DNA from: Rhizobium anhuiense
GTDB lineage: Bacteria > Pseudomonadota > Alphaproteobacteria > Rhizobiales > Rhizobiaceae
Assembly (NCBI RefSeq): GCF_003985145.1
Contig: NZ_ML133527.1
Span: 186,001-250,000 of the forward strand
Reading direction: 5' to 3'
DNA: 64,000 nucleotides
Shown here: in pieces, positions 17,046 through 25,922 of the stretch
How positions within the stretch are numbered: position 1 is the stretch's first letter
Layout of the letters: each line of letters begins with the position of its first letter
Notes under the pieces: model-generated
The model's input: the letters and a program-made list of their open reading frames with translations, nothing else
What the model was told of the DNA's origin: nothing
The model's database searches: none
Made by a program: the position numbers and the translations under genes

Positions 17046-19238
17046 TTACCTGTTGGCCGCGACCGGGCGGACCAACGGGGTGACGCGGCGAATGGTGACG
17101 CGGCGGTTTTCCTGCTCGGGGCCCGACGTGTTGACCTTCAGATACTGCTCACCATAACCCTGCGTCGCGAGGTTCTCCGGCGCGATGCCGTAGACGTCGG
17201 TGAGCACGTTGGCGACCGATTCCGCCCGCTGGTCGGACAGGAGGAGGTTGCTCTGGTCTGAGCCAACAGCATCGGTATGCCCCTCGATCAGGAAGGTCTC
17301 GCTCGGATCCTTCTGGAGCACCTGGCTGATCGCGTCGGCGACCTTGCGCAACGTGCGCGCCTGGGTCATCGGAATCTCGGCGCTACCGGTCGCGAAGGTG
17401 ATCGTGTCGAGGTCGATGCGGCGCACCTTGTCGCGGATACGGGCCGAATACTTCACCTCATCAAGCGAGTAGACACGTTCCACAGGCTCGACTGGCGGCT
17501 CGCTCAGGAACTCGTAATAGTCCCGGTTCGGGTCGCTGCGCGTGTCGATGATGTAGTCGCTGAGCGGTACGCGCAGCCGCATCGGCGGCAGGTCGGCGCC
17601 CGGATCCTCGAAATAGTCGCGGTCCGGATCGTCATAGAGGTCCTGCGAATAATAGAGCACGTCCTCGCGCCCACGGGCGTCGACGCGCGACCGCTGGATG
17701 ATGTCGCCGTAGCGGTTGCGGATCGTCACGATGCGGTAGCCTTCCGGCCGCGTGATCGTCTCACGGTAGCGGTCGCCTGAAAGCTCCTCGTAGCTCGGCC
17801 GCTCGCCGTCGCGCAGGAAGCGCCGGTCGTCGTCGCCGCGCACGATCGTCCTGTTGTCGTACTGGATGATCACCCGGCTGTCGTCGTCGCCGCGGTCGTC
17901 GAAGCGCGCGCCGTCGGGACGGACGAATTGCGGCCGCTCATCGAGCTTCCTGCCCTTCTCGCGGGTCACCGCCTCGAGCTTGACCGGCGCCGTCGCCTGG
18001 CCGCCGGTGGCAGCCTGCGCATCGGCATCTGAGGTCGGCACCTTCACTTCCTGGCTGTCGGCGCGCTGCCGGTCGCGGTCGCGGCGGCCTTCGCGGCCCT
18101 TGCTGCGGTCGGCATCCTTGTCGCTGTCGAGCACGGCTGCGCCGTTCTCGACCGGCAGAACGACGGTCTCATTGCTCTTGGCCGGATCTGCAGCGATCTT
18201 CTTGCGGCGCTCCAGTTCCTCGGGCGAAACCTTTTCCGGTGCCGGAATAGCCTGCTCCACCTGCTGGCCACCGCTGGCGTCCGGCTGCGGCTGGGCAGTG
18301 TCAGTCGCGGGCGCGGCCGGCGGGGCGCCGGCGGGCTGCTCGCCGGCGGGCTTTGCCGCCGTGCCGTCCTTCGGCTTCTCGGCCGGCGCGGCTTCCGGTG
18401 CTGCCGCCTTGTCTTCGGTCGTCTTAGCCGCAGGGGCATTTTCTGCAGGTGTTGCAGTCTCGCCCTTTGTCGGCTTCTGCTTGGCAGGCGCCTCGGCTGC
18501 GGGTTTCATCTCTGGCTTCGCTTCGGGCTTGGCCTGTTCTTCGGTCGGTGTCACCGCCTCGGGAGCGGCAGTCTCAGCCTTGCCCTTGCCTTTATCTTTG
18601 CCCTGGGCCTCATCCTGCCCCTTCTCCCGCTTGCCGCCTTCCGGCTTGGCTTCAGGTTGTGCCTGTTCCGTTTCCGGCTGAGCTTCCTTTGCTGCCGGCT
18701 GCTGTTCGGGCTGAGGCTGAGCCTCCGGCTCGGCCTGCTGCGTCTCCTGCTTCTTCGGCTTCTTCGGCTTTTCCTGCGTTACCGGCTGCTCTTCCTGCTG
18801 CGGCGCGGCCTCTGGCTTTGCCTCGGGCTGGGCCTGCTGTTTGGCTTTCCGCTCGGGCTTGCTTTCAGGCTGCTCCGCGGGCGCCTCCTTCGGTGCCTCC
18901 GCCTTCGGCGCTTCCGGCTCTGCCTTGGGTTCAGGTGCTTCCTTCCGCTCGGCCTTCGGCTTTTCGGCGGGCGCTTCCTGCTGCGCCGGCTTCTCGGCGG
19001 CCGGCGCCTGTTCGGCCGGGGCTTCCCCCTGTCCCTTGTGCTTTTTCTTCTTCAGCAACTCCTCCTCGGAAGGCGCATCCTGCGCCACCTCGAAGCTACC
19101 CGGCTCGACCTGCCGCACGGCCGCGGCCTGCGTCGCAACGTCGCGTACGGCCGCCATCGCCGATGCCGGCTGCAGCGCCAGCGAAAGAGAAAGCAGCGGA
19201 AAAGCCGCGCTCGCGAACAATCTTGATTTCATGCCCAT
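17046..19238 (-). CDS. OmpA-family envelope protein with long Pro/Ala/Glu/Lys-rich region
   Basis: 730-aa exported protein. A signal peptide (SRLFASAAFPLLSLSLALQPASAMA) is followed by a low-complexity segment, about residues 60-360, made almost only of Glu, Pro, Ala, Lys, Gln and Thr. A middle Arg/Asp-rich region (DDRGDDDSRVIIQYDNRT, residues about 440-480) comes next, then a region with YGDIIQRSRVDARG, and a C-terminal OmpA peptidoglycan-binding domain (about 610-725: ITFATGSAEIP, IEGHTDAVGSDQSNLLLSDQRAESVANVL, NRRVTIRRV). It likely tethers the outer membrane to peptidoglycan, with the disordered segment as spacer. Start at 19238 has GAGGAAA upstream. The repetitive region opens long mirror frames on the other strand, which I do not call. 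Confidence 0.9.
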   Translation of the reverse strand: MGMKSRLFASAAFPLLSLSLALQPASAMAAVRDVATQAAAVRQVEPGSFEVAQDAPSEEELLKKKKHKGQGEAPAEQAPAAEKPAQQEAPAEKPKAERKEAPEPKAEPEAPKAEAPKEAPAEQPESKPERKAKQQAQPEAKPEAAPQQEEQPVTQEKPKKPKKQETQQAEPEAQPQPEQQPAAKEAQPETEQAQPEAKPEGGKREKGQDEAQGKDKGKGKAETAAPEAVTPTEEQAKPEAKPEMKPAAEAPAKQKPTKGETATPAENAPAAKTTEDKAAAPEAAPAEKPKDGTAAKPAGEQPAGAPPAAPATDTAQPQPDASGGQQVEQAIPAPEKVSPEELERRKKIAADPAKSNETVVLPVENGAAVLDSDKDADRSKGREGRRDRDRQRADSQEVKVPTSDADAQAATGGQATAPVKLEAVTREKGRKLDERPQFVRPDGARFDDRGDDDSRVIIQYDNRTIVRGDDDRRFLRDGERPSYEELSGDRYRETITRPEGYRIVTIRNRYGDIIQRSRVDARGREDVLYYSQDLYDDPDRDYFEDPGADLPPMRLRVPLSDYIIDTRSDPNRDYYEFLSEPPVEPVERVYSLDEVKYSARIRDKVRRIDLDTITFATGSAEIPMTQARTLRKVADAISQVLQKDPSETFLIEGHTDAVGSDQSNLLLSDQRAESVANVLTDVYGIAPENLATQGYGEQYLKVNTSGPEQENRRVTIRRVTPLVRPVAANR

Positions 19239-19569
19239 CGGGTTTCCTCGATCCTGTTTGAGCTTCTTGAAGGCCGCAAGGCCCTGGTTCCGCCCCTAGC
19301 TTCGCATTGAGGCGAAACGGCGGAATGGCAATCGCCGAGCCGCCGATTTGTTCCGGTTCTAGGGAGGTCGGGATTAACCTCGCGTGAATGTTGCAGTCTG
19401 CCGACGTTCATCTCGCCCGCTATTTGCACCGCCCAATTGCGGTGGGATTTGTGTTGCAATTCCATGAAAAAAAGTCTGATTATCGCCGCAAGGCGGTCTC
19501 AGCACCGTTGAACTGCGGCCGTCAGCCCAAGAGAAAAAGGAGCGACGGCTACCAACAGAGAGGATCCTC
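19239..19569. other. Divergent intergenic region
   Basis: A 331-bp gap between the OmpA-domain gene (-) and the amino-acid binding protein gene (+). It should carry both promoters. I see no strong repeat or coding frame. Confidence 0.5.
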
Positions 19570-20343
19570 ATGCATATCTCCACCCGTATTTTCGCGGCAG
19601 CCTCGATCGCGGCGATGTCCCTTTTTGCCGGCTCGGCCATGGCCGATGGCGAGAAGTATGTGATCGGCACCGATTCGACCTATCCGCCCTTCGAATTCGT
19701 CGATGCCAGCGGCACGATCCAGGGTTTTGACATCGACATTGCCAAGGCGCTCTGCGCCGAGATGAAGGCGGAATGTACCTTCGTCAGCACCGACTGGGAT
19801 GGCATCATCCCGGCGCTCAACGCCAAGAAGTTCGACATGATCGTTTCCTCCATGTCGATCACACCGGAGCGTCTGAAGCTCGTCGACTTCTCCAACAAGT
19901 ACTACAACACCCCGCCGGCAATCGCCGTGCCGAAGGATTCGACGATAGCGGATGTCGCCGGCCTGAAGGGCAAGGTGATCGGCGCGCAGACCTCGACGAC
20001 TCACGCCAACTATGCCGAGAAGCATCTCGCCGACACCGAGCTGAAGCTCTACCCGACGGCTGATGAATACAAGCTGGACGTTGCCAGTGGCCGTGTCGAT
20101 GCCGTCATCGACGACGTCGTCGTTCTCTCCGAATGGGTCAAGTCCGACGCCGGCGCCTGCTGCAAGATCCTGACGACGCTGCCGGTCGACAAGGAAATCA
20201 ACGGCAACGGCGCAGGCATCGCCATCCGTCAGGGCGATCCGCTCAAGGAAAAGCTGAACACGGCGATCGCCGCGATCCGCGCCAGCGGTGAATACAAGAA
20301 GATCCAGGACAAGTACTTCGACTTCGACGTTTACGGCGAATAA
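19570..20343 (+). CDS. Polar amino-acid ABC transporter binding protein (HisJ/ArtJ type)
   Basis: 257-aa periplasmic protein. The signal peptide ends SAMADGEKY; the mature part shows GTDSTYPPFEF, GFDIDIAKALCAEM, FVSTDWDGIIPALNAKKFDMIVSSMSITPERLKLVDF and AGIAIRQGDPLKEKLN, all standard for the SBP family 3 that binds arginine, ornithine, histidine or octopine-like ligands. Only the permeases follow, after an intrinsic terminator at 20371-20407. The exact ligand is not predictable from sequence. Confidence 0.93.
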   Translation: MHISTRIFAAASIAAMSLFAGSAMADGEKYVIGTDSTYPPFEFVDASGTIQGFDIDIAKALCAEMKAECTFVSTDWDGIIPALNAKKFDMIVSSMSITPERLKLVDFSNKYYNTPPAIAVPKDSTIADVAGLKGKVIGAQTSTTHANYAEKHLADTELKLYPTADEYKLDVASGRVDAVIDDVVVLSEWVKSDAGACCKILTTLPVDKEINGNGAGIAIRQGDPLKEKLNTAIAAIRASGEYKKIQDKYFDFDVYGE

Positions 20344-20370
20344 GAAATTCGGTATCTGGCCGAGGAAGGT

Positions 20371-20407
20371 AATGGCGGAAGGCTTGCTCTTCCGCCATTT
20401 TTGTTTG
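20371..20407 (+). terminator. Intrinsic terminator between binding protein and permease
   Basis: AATGGCGGAAG and its complement CTTCCGCCATT (11 bp, loop of 7) are followed by TTTTTTGTTT. This is a full intrinsic terminator placed inside the transporter gene set, so the permeases should receive only read-through transcription or have their own promoter in the remaining about 50 bp. Confidence 0.85.
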
Positions 20408-20456
20408 ACAAAGATGGCAAGATCAAAACGGCAAAAGCCGTGAGGGGAATTTACGC

Positions 20457-21263
20457 ATGGGCGGATTATTTTCCGCGCTCGGCTCCTTCTGGAGCTGGAT
20501 TGTGCACATTTTCGATCCGCTATGCGGACCCGTTGGCATCTTTACCTGGTTGGGTCAGTCGACGATTCTTGCCTGTGGCGATACCGGCTGGGGCGATGAG
20601 ATCGCGCTTGGCCTGCAGGTCACGATTTCGGTGGCGATCGTCACCCTGCCGATCGGCCTCGTCATCGGCTTCCTGGTGGCGCTCGGCCAGCAGTCGGAGG
20701 AAAAGTCGCTGCGGCTGGCGGCCGGTATCTACACGACGATCTTCCGTGGCCTGCCGGAGCTTCTGACGCTCTTCATCATCTACTACGGCATGCAGATGCT
20801 CATCCAGTCTCTGCTGACCTTCGTCGGCTATGACGGGCCGCCCGTCGAGATCAATGCCTTCCTCGCCGGTGTCATCGCGCTTTCGGTCGTCTTCTCCGCC
20901 TACTGTTCGGAGGTGCTGCTCTCGGCCTTCCGCGCCATTCCCAAGGGACAATATGAGGCGGGAGATTCGCTCGGCCTGCATCGCGGCCGCACGCTGCGCC
21001 TGGTCATCCTGCCGCAACTCGTGCGCATCGCGCTGCCGGGCCTGACGAACCTCTGGATGGTGCTGCTGAAAGACACCTCCTACGTCTCGATCATCAGCCT
21101 TGCCGATATCCTCCGCCAGACGAGTGTCGCCGTGCGCGTGACCAAGGAACCCTTCTTCTTCTATGGCCTGGCCTGTTGCCTCTATCTGGTGCTCGCCATC
21201 CTCTCCTCCTTCCTGCTCGTCTACGTCGAGCGTTGGGCCAAGCGTTCGGAGATCAGTCGATGA
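20457..21263 (+). CDS. Amino-acid ABC permease, HisQ-like
   Basis: 268-aa inner-membrane permease of the polar amino-acid family. FRGLPELLTLFIIYYG is the family hallmark, and the EAA loop is PKGQYEAGDSLGLHRGRTLRLVILPQ. An N-terminal extension of about 55 residues precedes the usual GLQVTISVAI start. It begins behind GAGGGGA and overlaps the second permease by 4 bp. Confidence 0.92.
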   Translation: MGGLFSALGSFWSWIVHIFDPLCGPVGIFTWLGQSTILACGDTGWGDEIALGLQVTISVAIVTLPIGLVIGFLVALGQQSEEKSLRLAAGIYTTIFRGLPELLTLFIIYYGMQMLIQSLLTFVGYDGPPVEINAFLAGVIALSVVFSAYCSEVLLSAFRAIPKGQYEAGDSLGLHRGRTLRLVILPQLVRIALPGLTNLWMVLLKDTSYVSIISLADILRQTSVAVRVTKEPFFFYGLACCLYLVLAILSSFLLVYVERWAKRSEISR

Positions 21264-22090
21264 GCTATGCCGAAACGCTGATTCCACCGCAGCCCGCGCC
21301 CCGCGAGGTGATGAAACCGATGACGCCGGCGCGCATGGCCGGCTATATCTTCGTCGCCGTCTGGGCTCTGCTGGCGGCGCTTCTTGTCTTTTCCGTCGTC
21401 AATGGCTGGGATCCGGAAAAATTCACCCGTTACGGTCCGCGCTACCTCCATGGTCTCTGGATAACGCTGAGCCTCGTTTTCATTTCCGTCATCTGCGGCG
21501 CCATCCTGTCGCTGCCGCTTGCCGTGGCGCGCATGTCGAAGAACCGGGTACTGAATGCGCTGGCCTACAGCTACATCTATTTCTTCCGCGGCACGCCGCT
21601 GCTTGCCCAACTGTTCCTGGTCTATTACGGCCTCGGCATATTCCGGCCGCAGCTTGAGGCCGTCGGCATCTGGTGGTTCTTCCGCGATGCCTGGTACTGC
21701 GGCCTCTTTGCCATGACCATCAATACCGCGGCCTATCAGGCCGAAATTCTGCGCGGCGCGATCGAAAGCGTATCGCATGGCCAGCACGAGGCGGCCGCCG
21801 CACTCGGAATCCACAAGTTCATCGCTTTCCGGAAAATCATCCTGCCACAGGCTCTCATCGTCGCGCTTCGCCCTTATGGCAACGAGATCATCCTTCTGAT
21901 CAAGGGCTCGGCGGTCGTCGCCATCATTACCGTCCTCGACCTGATGGGCGAAACCCGCTACGCCTTCTCCCGCACCTTCGACTACCAGACCTATCTCTGG
22001 GCGGCGATCTTCTATCTCGTCATCGTCGAGGCCTTACGCCATCTCTGGGCCTGGATCGAACGCCGCCTGACCCGGCATCTCAAGCGCTGA
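21260..22090 (+). CDS. Amino-acid ABC permease, HisM-like
   Basis: 276-aa permease paired with the preceding one. FFRGTPLLAQLFLVYYGLG and the EAA loop SHGQHEAAAALGIHKFIAFRKIILPQA are diagnostic. I start at the overlapping ATG 21260 (ATGA with the upstream stop). No ATPase gene follows: the next gene is the unrelated usg 221 bp on, and the upstream neighbour is OmpA, so the energising subunit must be encoded elsewhere or shared. Confidence 0.92.
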   Translation: MSYAETLIPPQPAPREVMKPMTPARMAGYIFVAVWALLAALLVFSVVNGWDPEKFTRYGPRYLHGLWITLSLVFISVICGAILSLPLAVARMSKNRVLNALAYSYIYFFRGTPLLAQLFLVYYGLGIFRPQLEAVGIWWFFRDAWYCGLFAMTINTAAYQAEILRGAIESVSHGQHEAAAALGIHKFIAFRKIILPQALIVALRPYGNEIILLIKGSAVVAIITVLDLMGETRYAFSRTFDYQTYLWAAIFYLVIVEALRHLWAWIERRLTRHLKR

Positions 22091-22310
22091 TGCGTGACGC
22101 CGAAACGCATGTCGCAGTTTTGGGATAAGCGCGTGCATGAGACAAAGCCGATTTGGCAGCACTCTCGGTATGATGCTGCCAAGTCATTGATATAAAAAAT
22201 AAATTGTCCTTTTATGAAGTATCTGTAAAGATTTCATTAACCACTCGCATGTTTCCATATCACGTAGCGCTAATAAGCGCGCGAGTGGGAACAAGAAGAA
22301 GTGGAATGCG

Positions 22311-22577
22311 ATGCACAAGGACATGGAAAGACAATTGCAGGGCTACGGTCTGACGACCGCCCAGATCCTCTACCACCTGCCGGACCACCCGGCGATCCTG
22401 CAGACCTATGTCTGGCAGGACTACGACCTCGCCCCCGATTTTCCCGAAATGCGCGGCTTCCTGAAATTCTGGGAAGAGAAGCTCGACGGGCCGCTGCATT
22501 CGGTGCGCTACATCCACCGCAAGCTGATCTCGGCAACCGAGTGGCGGGCGCTGAAGGGCGAGTTCATCCTGCACTGA
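22311..22577 (+). CDS. usg: Usg family protein
   Basis: 88-aa protein matching the Usg family of alphaproteobacteria (QLQGYGLTTAQILYHLPDHP, FPEMRGFLKFWEEKLDGPLHSVRY). It is small and soluble with a high proportion of aromatic residues; its biochemical role is not established. It stands alone, with 220 bp of AT-rich sequence upstream that should hold its promoter. Confidence 0.88.
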   Translation: MHKDMERQLQGYGLTTAQILYHLPDHPAILQTYVWQDYDLAPDFPEMRGFLKFWEEKLDGPLHSVRYIHRKLISATEWRALKGEFILH

Positions 22578-22593
22578 TCGGCTCTGCAGCAGG

Positions 22594-22625
22594 ATGCCGA
22601 AAAGTGTGAGCGGTTCGGGCGGCAT
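22594..22625. repeat. Degenerate palindromic intergenic repeat
   Basis: ATGCCG ... CGGCAT with inner CCGAA/TTCGG arms around AAGTGTGAGCGG. The core resembles the short palindromes I recall as widely scattered in Rhizobium intergenic DNA (RIME-like). It lies between the convergent ends of usg and the DUF2270 gene and could act as a bidirectional hairpin. Confidence 0.4.
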
Positions 22626-22637
22626 GTTATGACCGCG

Positions 22638-23360
22638 TCAGACATGCGCCTCGCCATGGCCGAATTCGCCTTCGTCGCGATCCGGGCGAAGCGCGAAAGC
22701 GAGCATGCCGAGATAGAAGGCGACGACAATGGCAATGACCGCAAGGCCGGGAACCGGCCCGAGCACGGCATTGTCGATGACATAGGCCCATGACTGCGCC
22801 TGCAGCGCCGGCATGCCCTCCGTCTGCAGTTTCGGCGTCGAGATCTTCAGGCACCAGGCGAGCAACAGGATGAAATACATCCAGCCGTAATTGCGTTTGA
22901 GCCGGCGGTGCATCGCCTCCTGATAGCTGAGCAGGAAGCGCGGTTTGCGCAGGCTACGGGCGACCACCATCGCCCATTCGCCGCCGGCCCCGGCCTCCGG
23001 CGCCAGAATCTCGGCGAAATAGCAGCGCTCGATCTGGCGAATGCGGGCACGGTAGATATCGAAGAAGCGGTAACGCCGCGCCTCGATCATCAGCAGCAGC
23101 GTCACCAGCATCATCCCGAACAGCAGCACTCCATGATGCGAAGTCGGCGTCGACAGCGACACCGAAAGCAGTGCTGCGACCACGGTGATCGCCCAGTTGG
23201 AGGTTCGGTCGATGCGGTCGCGCCAACTTGTCATCCGTCCGAGTTCACCGCGGTAATAATGAATGAGCGTGTTCGTAACCTCGCCTGGTGTACTTGGCAG
23301 CAAAGGCCGTGCGCCCTCTCCTTCCCGTACCAATGACGTCCTGTCTTCCTTCATTTTCAT
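22638..23360 (-). CDS. DUF2270 integral membrane protein
   Basis: 240-aa membrane protein of the DUF2270 type: TLIHYYRGELGRMTSWRDRIDRTSNWAIT is followed by two adjacent helices, an EARRYRFFDIYRARIRQIERCYF segment, and two more hydrophobic segments near the C-terminus. The frame is open further upstream, but ATG 23360 has GGGAGGA in the right place and begins MKMKEDRTS. Function is unknown. It is divergent from the methyltransferase gene with about 115 bp between them. Confidence 0.8.
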   Translation of the reverse strand: MKMKEDRTSLVREGEGARPLLPSTPGEVTNTLIHYYRGELGRMTSWRDRIDRTSNWAITVVAALLSVSLSTPTSHHGVLLFGMMLVTLLLMIEARRYRFFDIYRARIRQIERCYFAEILAPEAGAGGEWAMVVARSLRKPRFLLSYQEAMHRRLKRNYGWMYFILLLAWCLKISTPKLQTEGMPALQAQSWAYVIDNAVLGPVPGLAVIAIVVAFYLGMLAFALRPDRDEGEFGHGEAHV

Positions 23361-23475
23361 GGCTCGTTCCTCCCTTCGTCTTCTTTTCAGCCATTCTGCG
23401 CCCGCAAGCGCGCCATTGCAAAACATCCAAAGCAGCCTTAGACGCATGCTTGAAACAAAAGGACGATGGACTGCT

Positions 23476-24294
23476 ATGGCAAAGAAGATCGACGAAGAAG
23501 CCCTTGGCGAGGCCTATAACCGGGCGCTGGCGCTGGAAAAGGCCGGCGATGTCGACGCGGCCGTTGCAGCCTATGAGGAAGTCTTGGCAATCGATCCCGA
23601 CGATCACGGCGGTGCGGCCGTGCGCATCGCCGCGATGGGCCGCGGCGAGACGCCGGTCAGGGCGCCCGACGCCTATGTCGAGACCTTGTTCGACCAGCAT
23701 GCCGAGGTTTTCGAGGACGTGCTCGTCGAGCAGCTCGGTTATCATGTGCCGATGCTGGTGCGCCAGCGACTGCAGACGCTGAAACTCGGACCGTTCAAGC
23801 GACTGCTCGATCTCGGCTGCGGCACAGGTCTCACCGGCGGCGCACTGCGCGATCTCTGCGCTGACATGACCGGCATCGATCTATCGGAGAAGATGGTCGA
23901 GATCGCCCATGAGAAGGATCTTTACGAGACGCTCTTCGTCGCCGAGGTCGAGGATTTCCTCGACGACAACGATGAGGAAGCCTTCGACATCATCACCGCC
24001 ACCGACGTGCTGCCCTATCTCGGCGCACTCGAACCGCTGTTCTTCGGCGCCGCCGAGAACCTGACGCCGGGCGGCCTGTTCATCTTCTCCTCGGAGACCC
24101 TGCCCGAGGAAATCCTCGCCGGCCGCGCCTACATGGTCGGGCCGCACCAGCGCTTCGCCCATGCCGACGCCTATGTAAGAGAACGCCTGACTGCCACCGG
24201 TTTCGAACTCGTCGAGATATCGGATATCAACGTGCGTATGGAAGACGGCCAACCGACACCCGGCCATCTGGTCATCGCTCGCTATATCGGCTGA
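23476..24294 (+). CDS. SAM-dependent methyltransferase with N-terminal TPR segment
   Basis: 272-aa predicted methyltransferase of the TPR-containing class. Residues about 8-40 form one TPR-like hairpin (AYNRALALEKAGDVDAAVAAYEEVLAIDPDD). The class I methyltransferase core follows with motif I LLDLGCGTGLTGG, motif II GIDLSEKMVEIAHEK and motif IV FDIITATDVLPYLG. Substrate unknown. I start at MAKKIDEEAL (23476); an ATG at 23446 in the same frame is possible but has no ribosome site. Confidence 0.85.
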   Translation: MAKKIDEEALGEAYNRALALEKAGDVDAAVAAYEEVLAIDPDDHGGAAVRIAAMGRGETPVRAPDAYVETLFDQHAEVFEDVLVEQLGYHVPMLVRQRLQTLKLGPFKRLLDLGCGTGLTGGALRDLCADMTGIDLSEKMVEIAHEKDLYETLFVAEVEDFLDDNDEEAFDIITATDVLPYLGALEPLFFGAAENLTPGGLFIFSSETLPEEILAGRAYMVGPHQRFAHADAYVRERLTATGFELVEISDINVRMEDGQPTPGHLVIARYIG

Positions 24295-24359
24295 CGGATA
24301 CTTGCACGATTGGCGAAGTATCTATTGCCTGAGACGTCGCAATCTGATAGTTAGTCGAT

Positions 24360-24374
24360 CGGTAAAGTTTACCG
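24360..24374. promoter_or_regulatory. Perfect palindrome upstream of the GST-ArsR operon
   Basis: CGGTAAA-G-TTTACCG, a 15-bp perfect palindrome 23 bp before the GST start. The operon encodes an ArsR-family repressor, so this is a natural candidate autoregulatory operator. Not tested by comparison to homologues. Confidence 0.5.
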
Positions 24375-24396
24375 CAACGATAGGAAAGGTTGCCGC

Positions 24397-25083
24397 ATGT
24401 CGCTCGTGCTCTATGGGCATCCGCTCGCCTCCTTCTGCCACAAAGTGCTGATCGCGCTTTATGAAAACGCCACCCCCTTCGAAAATCGCATCGTCGATCT
24501 TTCCGATGAGACCTCACGCGCCGATCTTTTCCGTTTCTGGCCGATCGGCAAGATGCCGCTGCTCCGGGACGAGGCGCGCGACAGCACCATTCCCGAGACA
24601 TCGATCATCATCGAATATCTCGAGCAATATTATCCCGGCCCCGTTCGCCTGCTGCCGCCGGAGATCGACCGGGCGCTCCAGGTCCGCCTCTGGGACCGCT
24701 TCTTCGACCATTATGTTCAGGCGCCGATGCAGACGCTCGTCAGCAATCGCCGGCGGCCCGAGGGAGCGGCTGACGAAATCGAGGTGGCCGCCGCCAAGGC
24801 GACGCTCGCCACCGCCTATGCGATGATCGAAAAGCAGCTCGCCGACAAGCAATGGATATCAGGCGACGCCCTCACCATGGCTGATTGCGCCGCAGCGCCT
24901 GCTCTCTTCTATGCCGAGACGCTGATCCCCTTCACTCAGCAACAGCCGAACCTTCGCGCCTATTATGATCGACTGCTAGCGCGCCCGTCCTTTGCAAGGG
25001 TTCTGGAAGAGGCCCGCCCCTACTTCAAGTTCTACCCCTACAAAGACAGGCTGCCGGTCCGCTTCCAGGATACGGCGGGATGA
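24397..25083 (+). CDS. Glutathione S-transferase family protein
   Basis: 228-aa GST. The N-terminal thioredoxin-like domain reads LVLYGHPLASFCHKVLIALYENATPF with a Ser/Cys pair at the active-site position (SFCHK), then IGKMPLLRD and the SNAIL-like ETSIIIEYLE. The C-terminal all-alpha domain ends ARPSFARVLEEARPYFKFYPYKDR. It is the first gene of a three-gene operon with an ArsR regulator and an SRPBCC protein, joined by 4-bp overlaps, which suggests a response to a small hydrophobic or electrophilic compound. Confidence 0.9.
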   Translation: MSLVLYGHPLASFCHKVLIALYENATPFENRIVDLSDETSRADLFRFWPIGKMPLLRDEARDSTIPETSIIIEYLEQYYPGPVRLLPPEIDRALQVRLWDRFFDHYVQAPMQTLVSNRRRPEGAADEIEVAAAKATLATAYAMIEKQLADKQWISGDALTMADCAAAPALFYAETLIPFTQQQPNLRAYYDRLLARPSFARVLEEARPYFKFYPYKDRLPVRFQDTAG

Positions 25084-25421
25084 TCGAAAGCCAGGCGGAT
25101 CTCGACCGTATGTTCCATGCGCTTTCCGATCGCAGCCGCCGCGGCATGATCGATCGCCTCGGCCGCGGCCCGGCCTCCGTTACCGAACTGGCCGCACCGC
25201 TCGCGGTTGCCTTGCCGACGGTGATGAAACATCTGCAGGTGCTGGAGGAGAGCGGCCTCGTGCTCTCCGAAAAATCCGGCCGGGTGCGAACCTATCGCCT
25301 GCAGCAGGATGCGCTTGCCACCGTCGAACGCTGGGTGGAACAGCGAAAGGTCCGCTGGACCACCGCCTTCGACAGGCTGGATCAATTTCTCGCCGATGAA
25401 ACAAAGGGCCTTCCCGAATGA
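25080..25421 (+). CDS. ArsR-family transcriptional regulator (SRPBCC-linked type)
   Basis: 113-aa winged-helix repressor: MFHALSDRSRRGMIDRLGRGPASVTELAAPLAVALPTVMKHLQVLEESGLV ... VRTYRLQ. It has no cysteine-rich metal site, so it belongs to the non-metal branch usually found beside AHSA1/SRPBCC genes. It overlaps the GST stop and the SRPBCC start by 4 bp each. A paralogous regulator lies at 27583-27906 in the convergent cassette. Confidence 0.92.
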   Translation: MIESQADLDRMFHALSDRSRRGMIDRLGRGPASVTELAAPLAVALPTVMKHLQVLEESGLVLSEKSGRVRTYRLQQDALATVERWVEQRKVRWTTAFDRLDQFLADETKGLPE

Positions 25422-25894
25422 CGACACGATCCGCCGAACATGCCACCCTCGTCATCGAGCGCCATTTGAAAGCGCCGGTTGCCCGCGTCTTCCGCGCCTG
25501 GTCGGCGCCGGAGGCCAAGCGCCAATGGTTTGCCTGCCATGGTGACTGGGTGCCGCTCGACTACCGGCTCGATTTCCGCCCCGGCGGCACGGAAAGAAAC
25601 CACGTCGCCGATACCGACGGCCTTCTGCACGCCTATGACGCCCATTACATCGATATCGTACCCGATACCCGCATCATCTATGCCTATGAAATGAAGCTCG
25701 GGGAAACCCGCATCTCCGCGTCGTTGACCACCGTCGTCTTCGACGCCGAACCCGGCGGAACCAGAATGGTCTTCACTGAGCAGGTGGTCTTCCTTGACGG
25801 CTACGCCGACAACGGTGCCCGCCTCCAGGGCACCGAAATCGGCCTCGACAATCTGGAACTCTTCCTCGAGCGCGAGGAAAGCCCGATTCATTGA
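25418..25894 (+). CDS. SRPBCC (AHSA1-type) ligand-binding protein
   Basis: 158-aa START/Bet v1-like protein: HLKAPVARVFRAWSAPEAKRQWFACHGDW, DYRLDFRPGG, ITASL-like ISASLTTVVFDAEPGGTRMVFTEQVVFLDG and a C-terminal helix. These proteins form a hydrophobic cavity; those paired with ArsR regulators have no settled role. It is the last gene of the GST-ArsR-SRPBCC operon and ends 29 bp from the convergent DUF1801 gene. Confidence 0.9.
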   Translation: MTTRSAEHATLVIERHLKAPVARVFRAWSAPEAKRQWFACHGDWVPLDYRLDFRPGGTERNHVADTDGLLHAYDAHYIDIVPDTRIIYAYEMKLGETRISASLTTVVFDAEPGGTRMVFTEQVVFLDGYADNGARLQGTEIGLDNLELFLEREESPIH

Positions 25895-25922
25895 AATCGC
25901 ATGTCAGCGATCTTGCCAGGGG

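Noticed and set aside
17854..19299. Several long Ser/Ala- or Leu/Arg-rich open frames opposite the OmpA-domain gene
   Set aside because: They arise from the repetitive Pro/Ala/Glu/Lys codons of the real gene read on the other strand.
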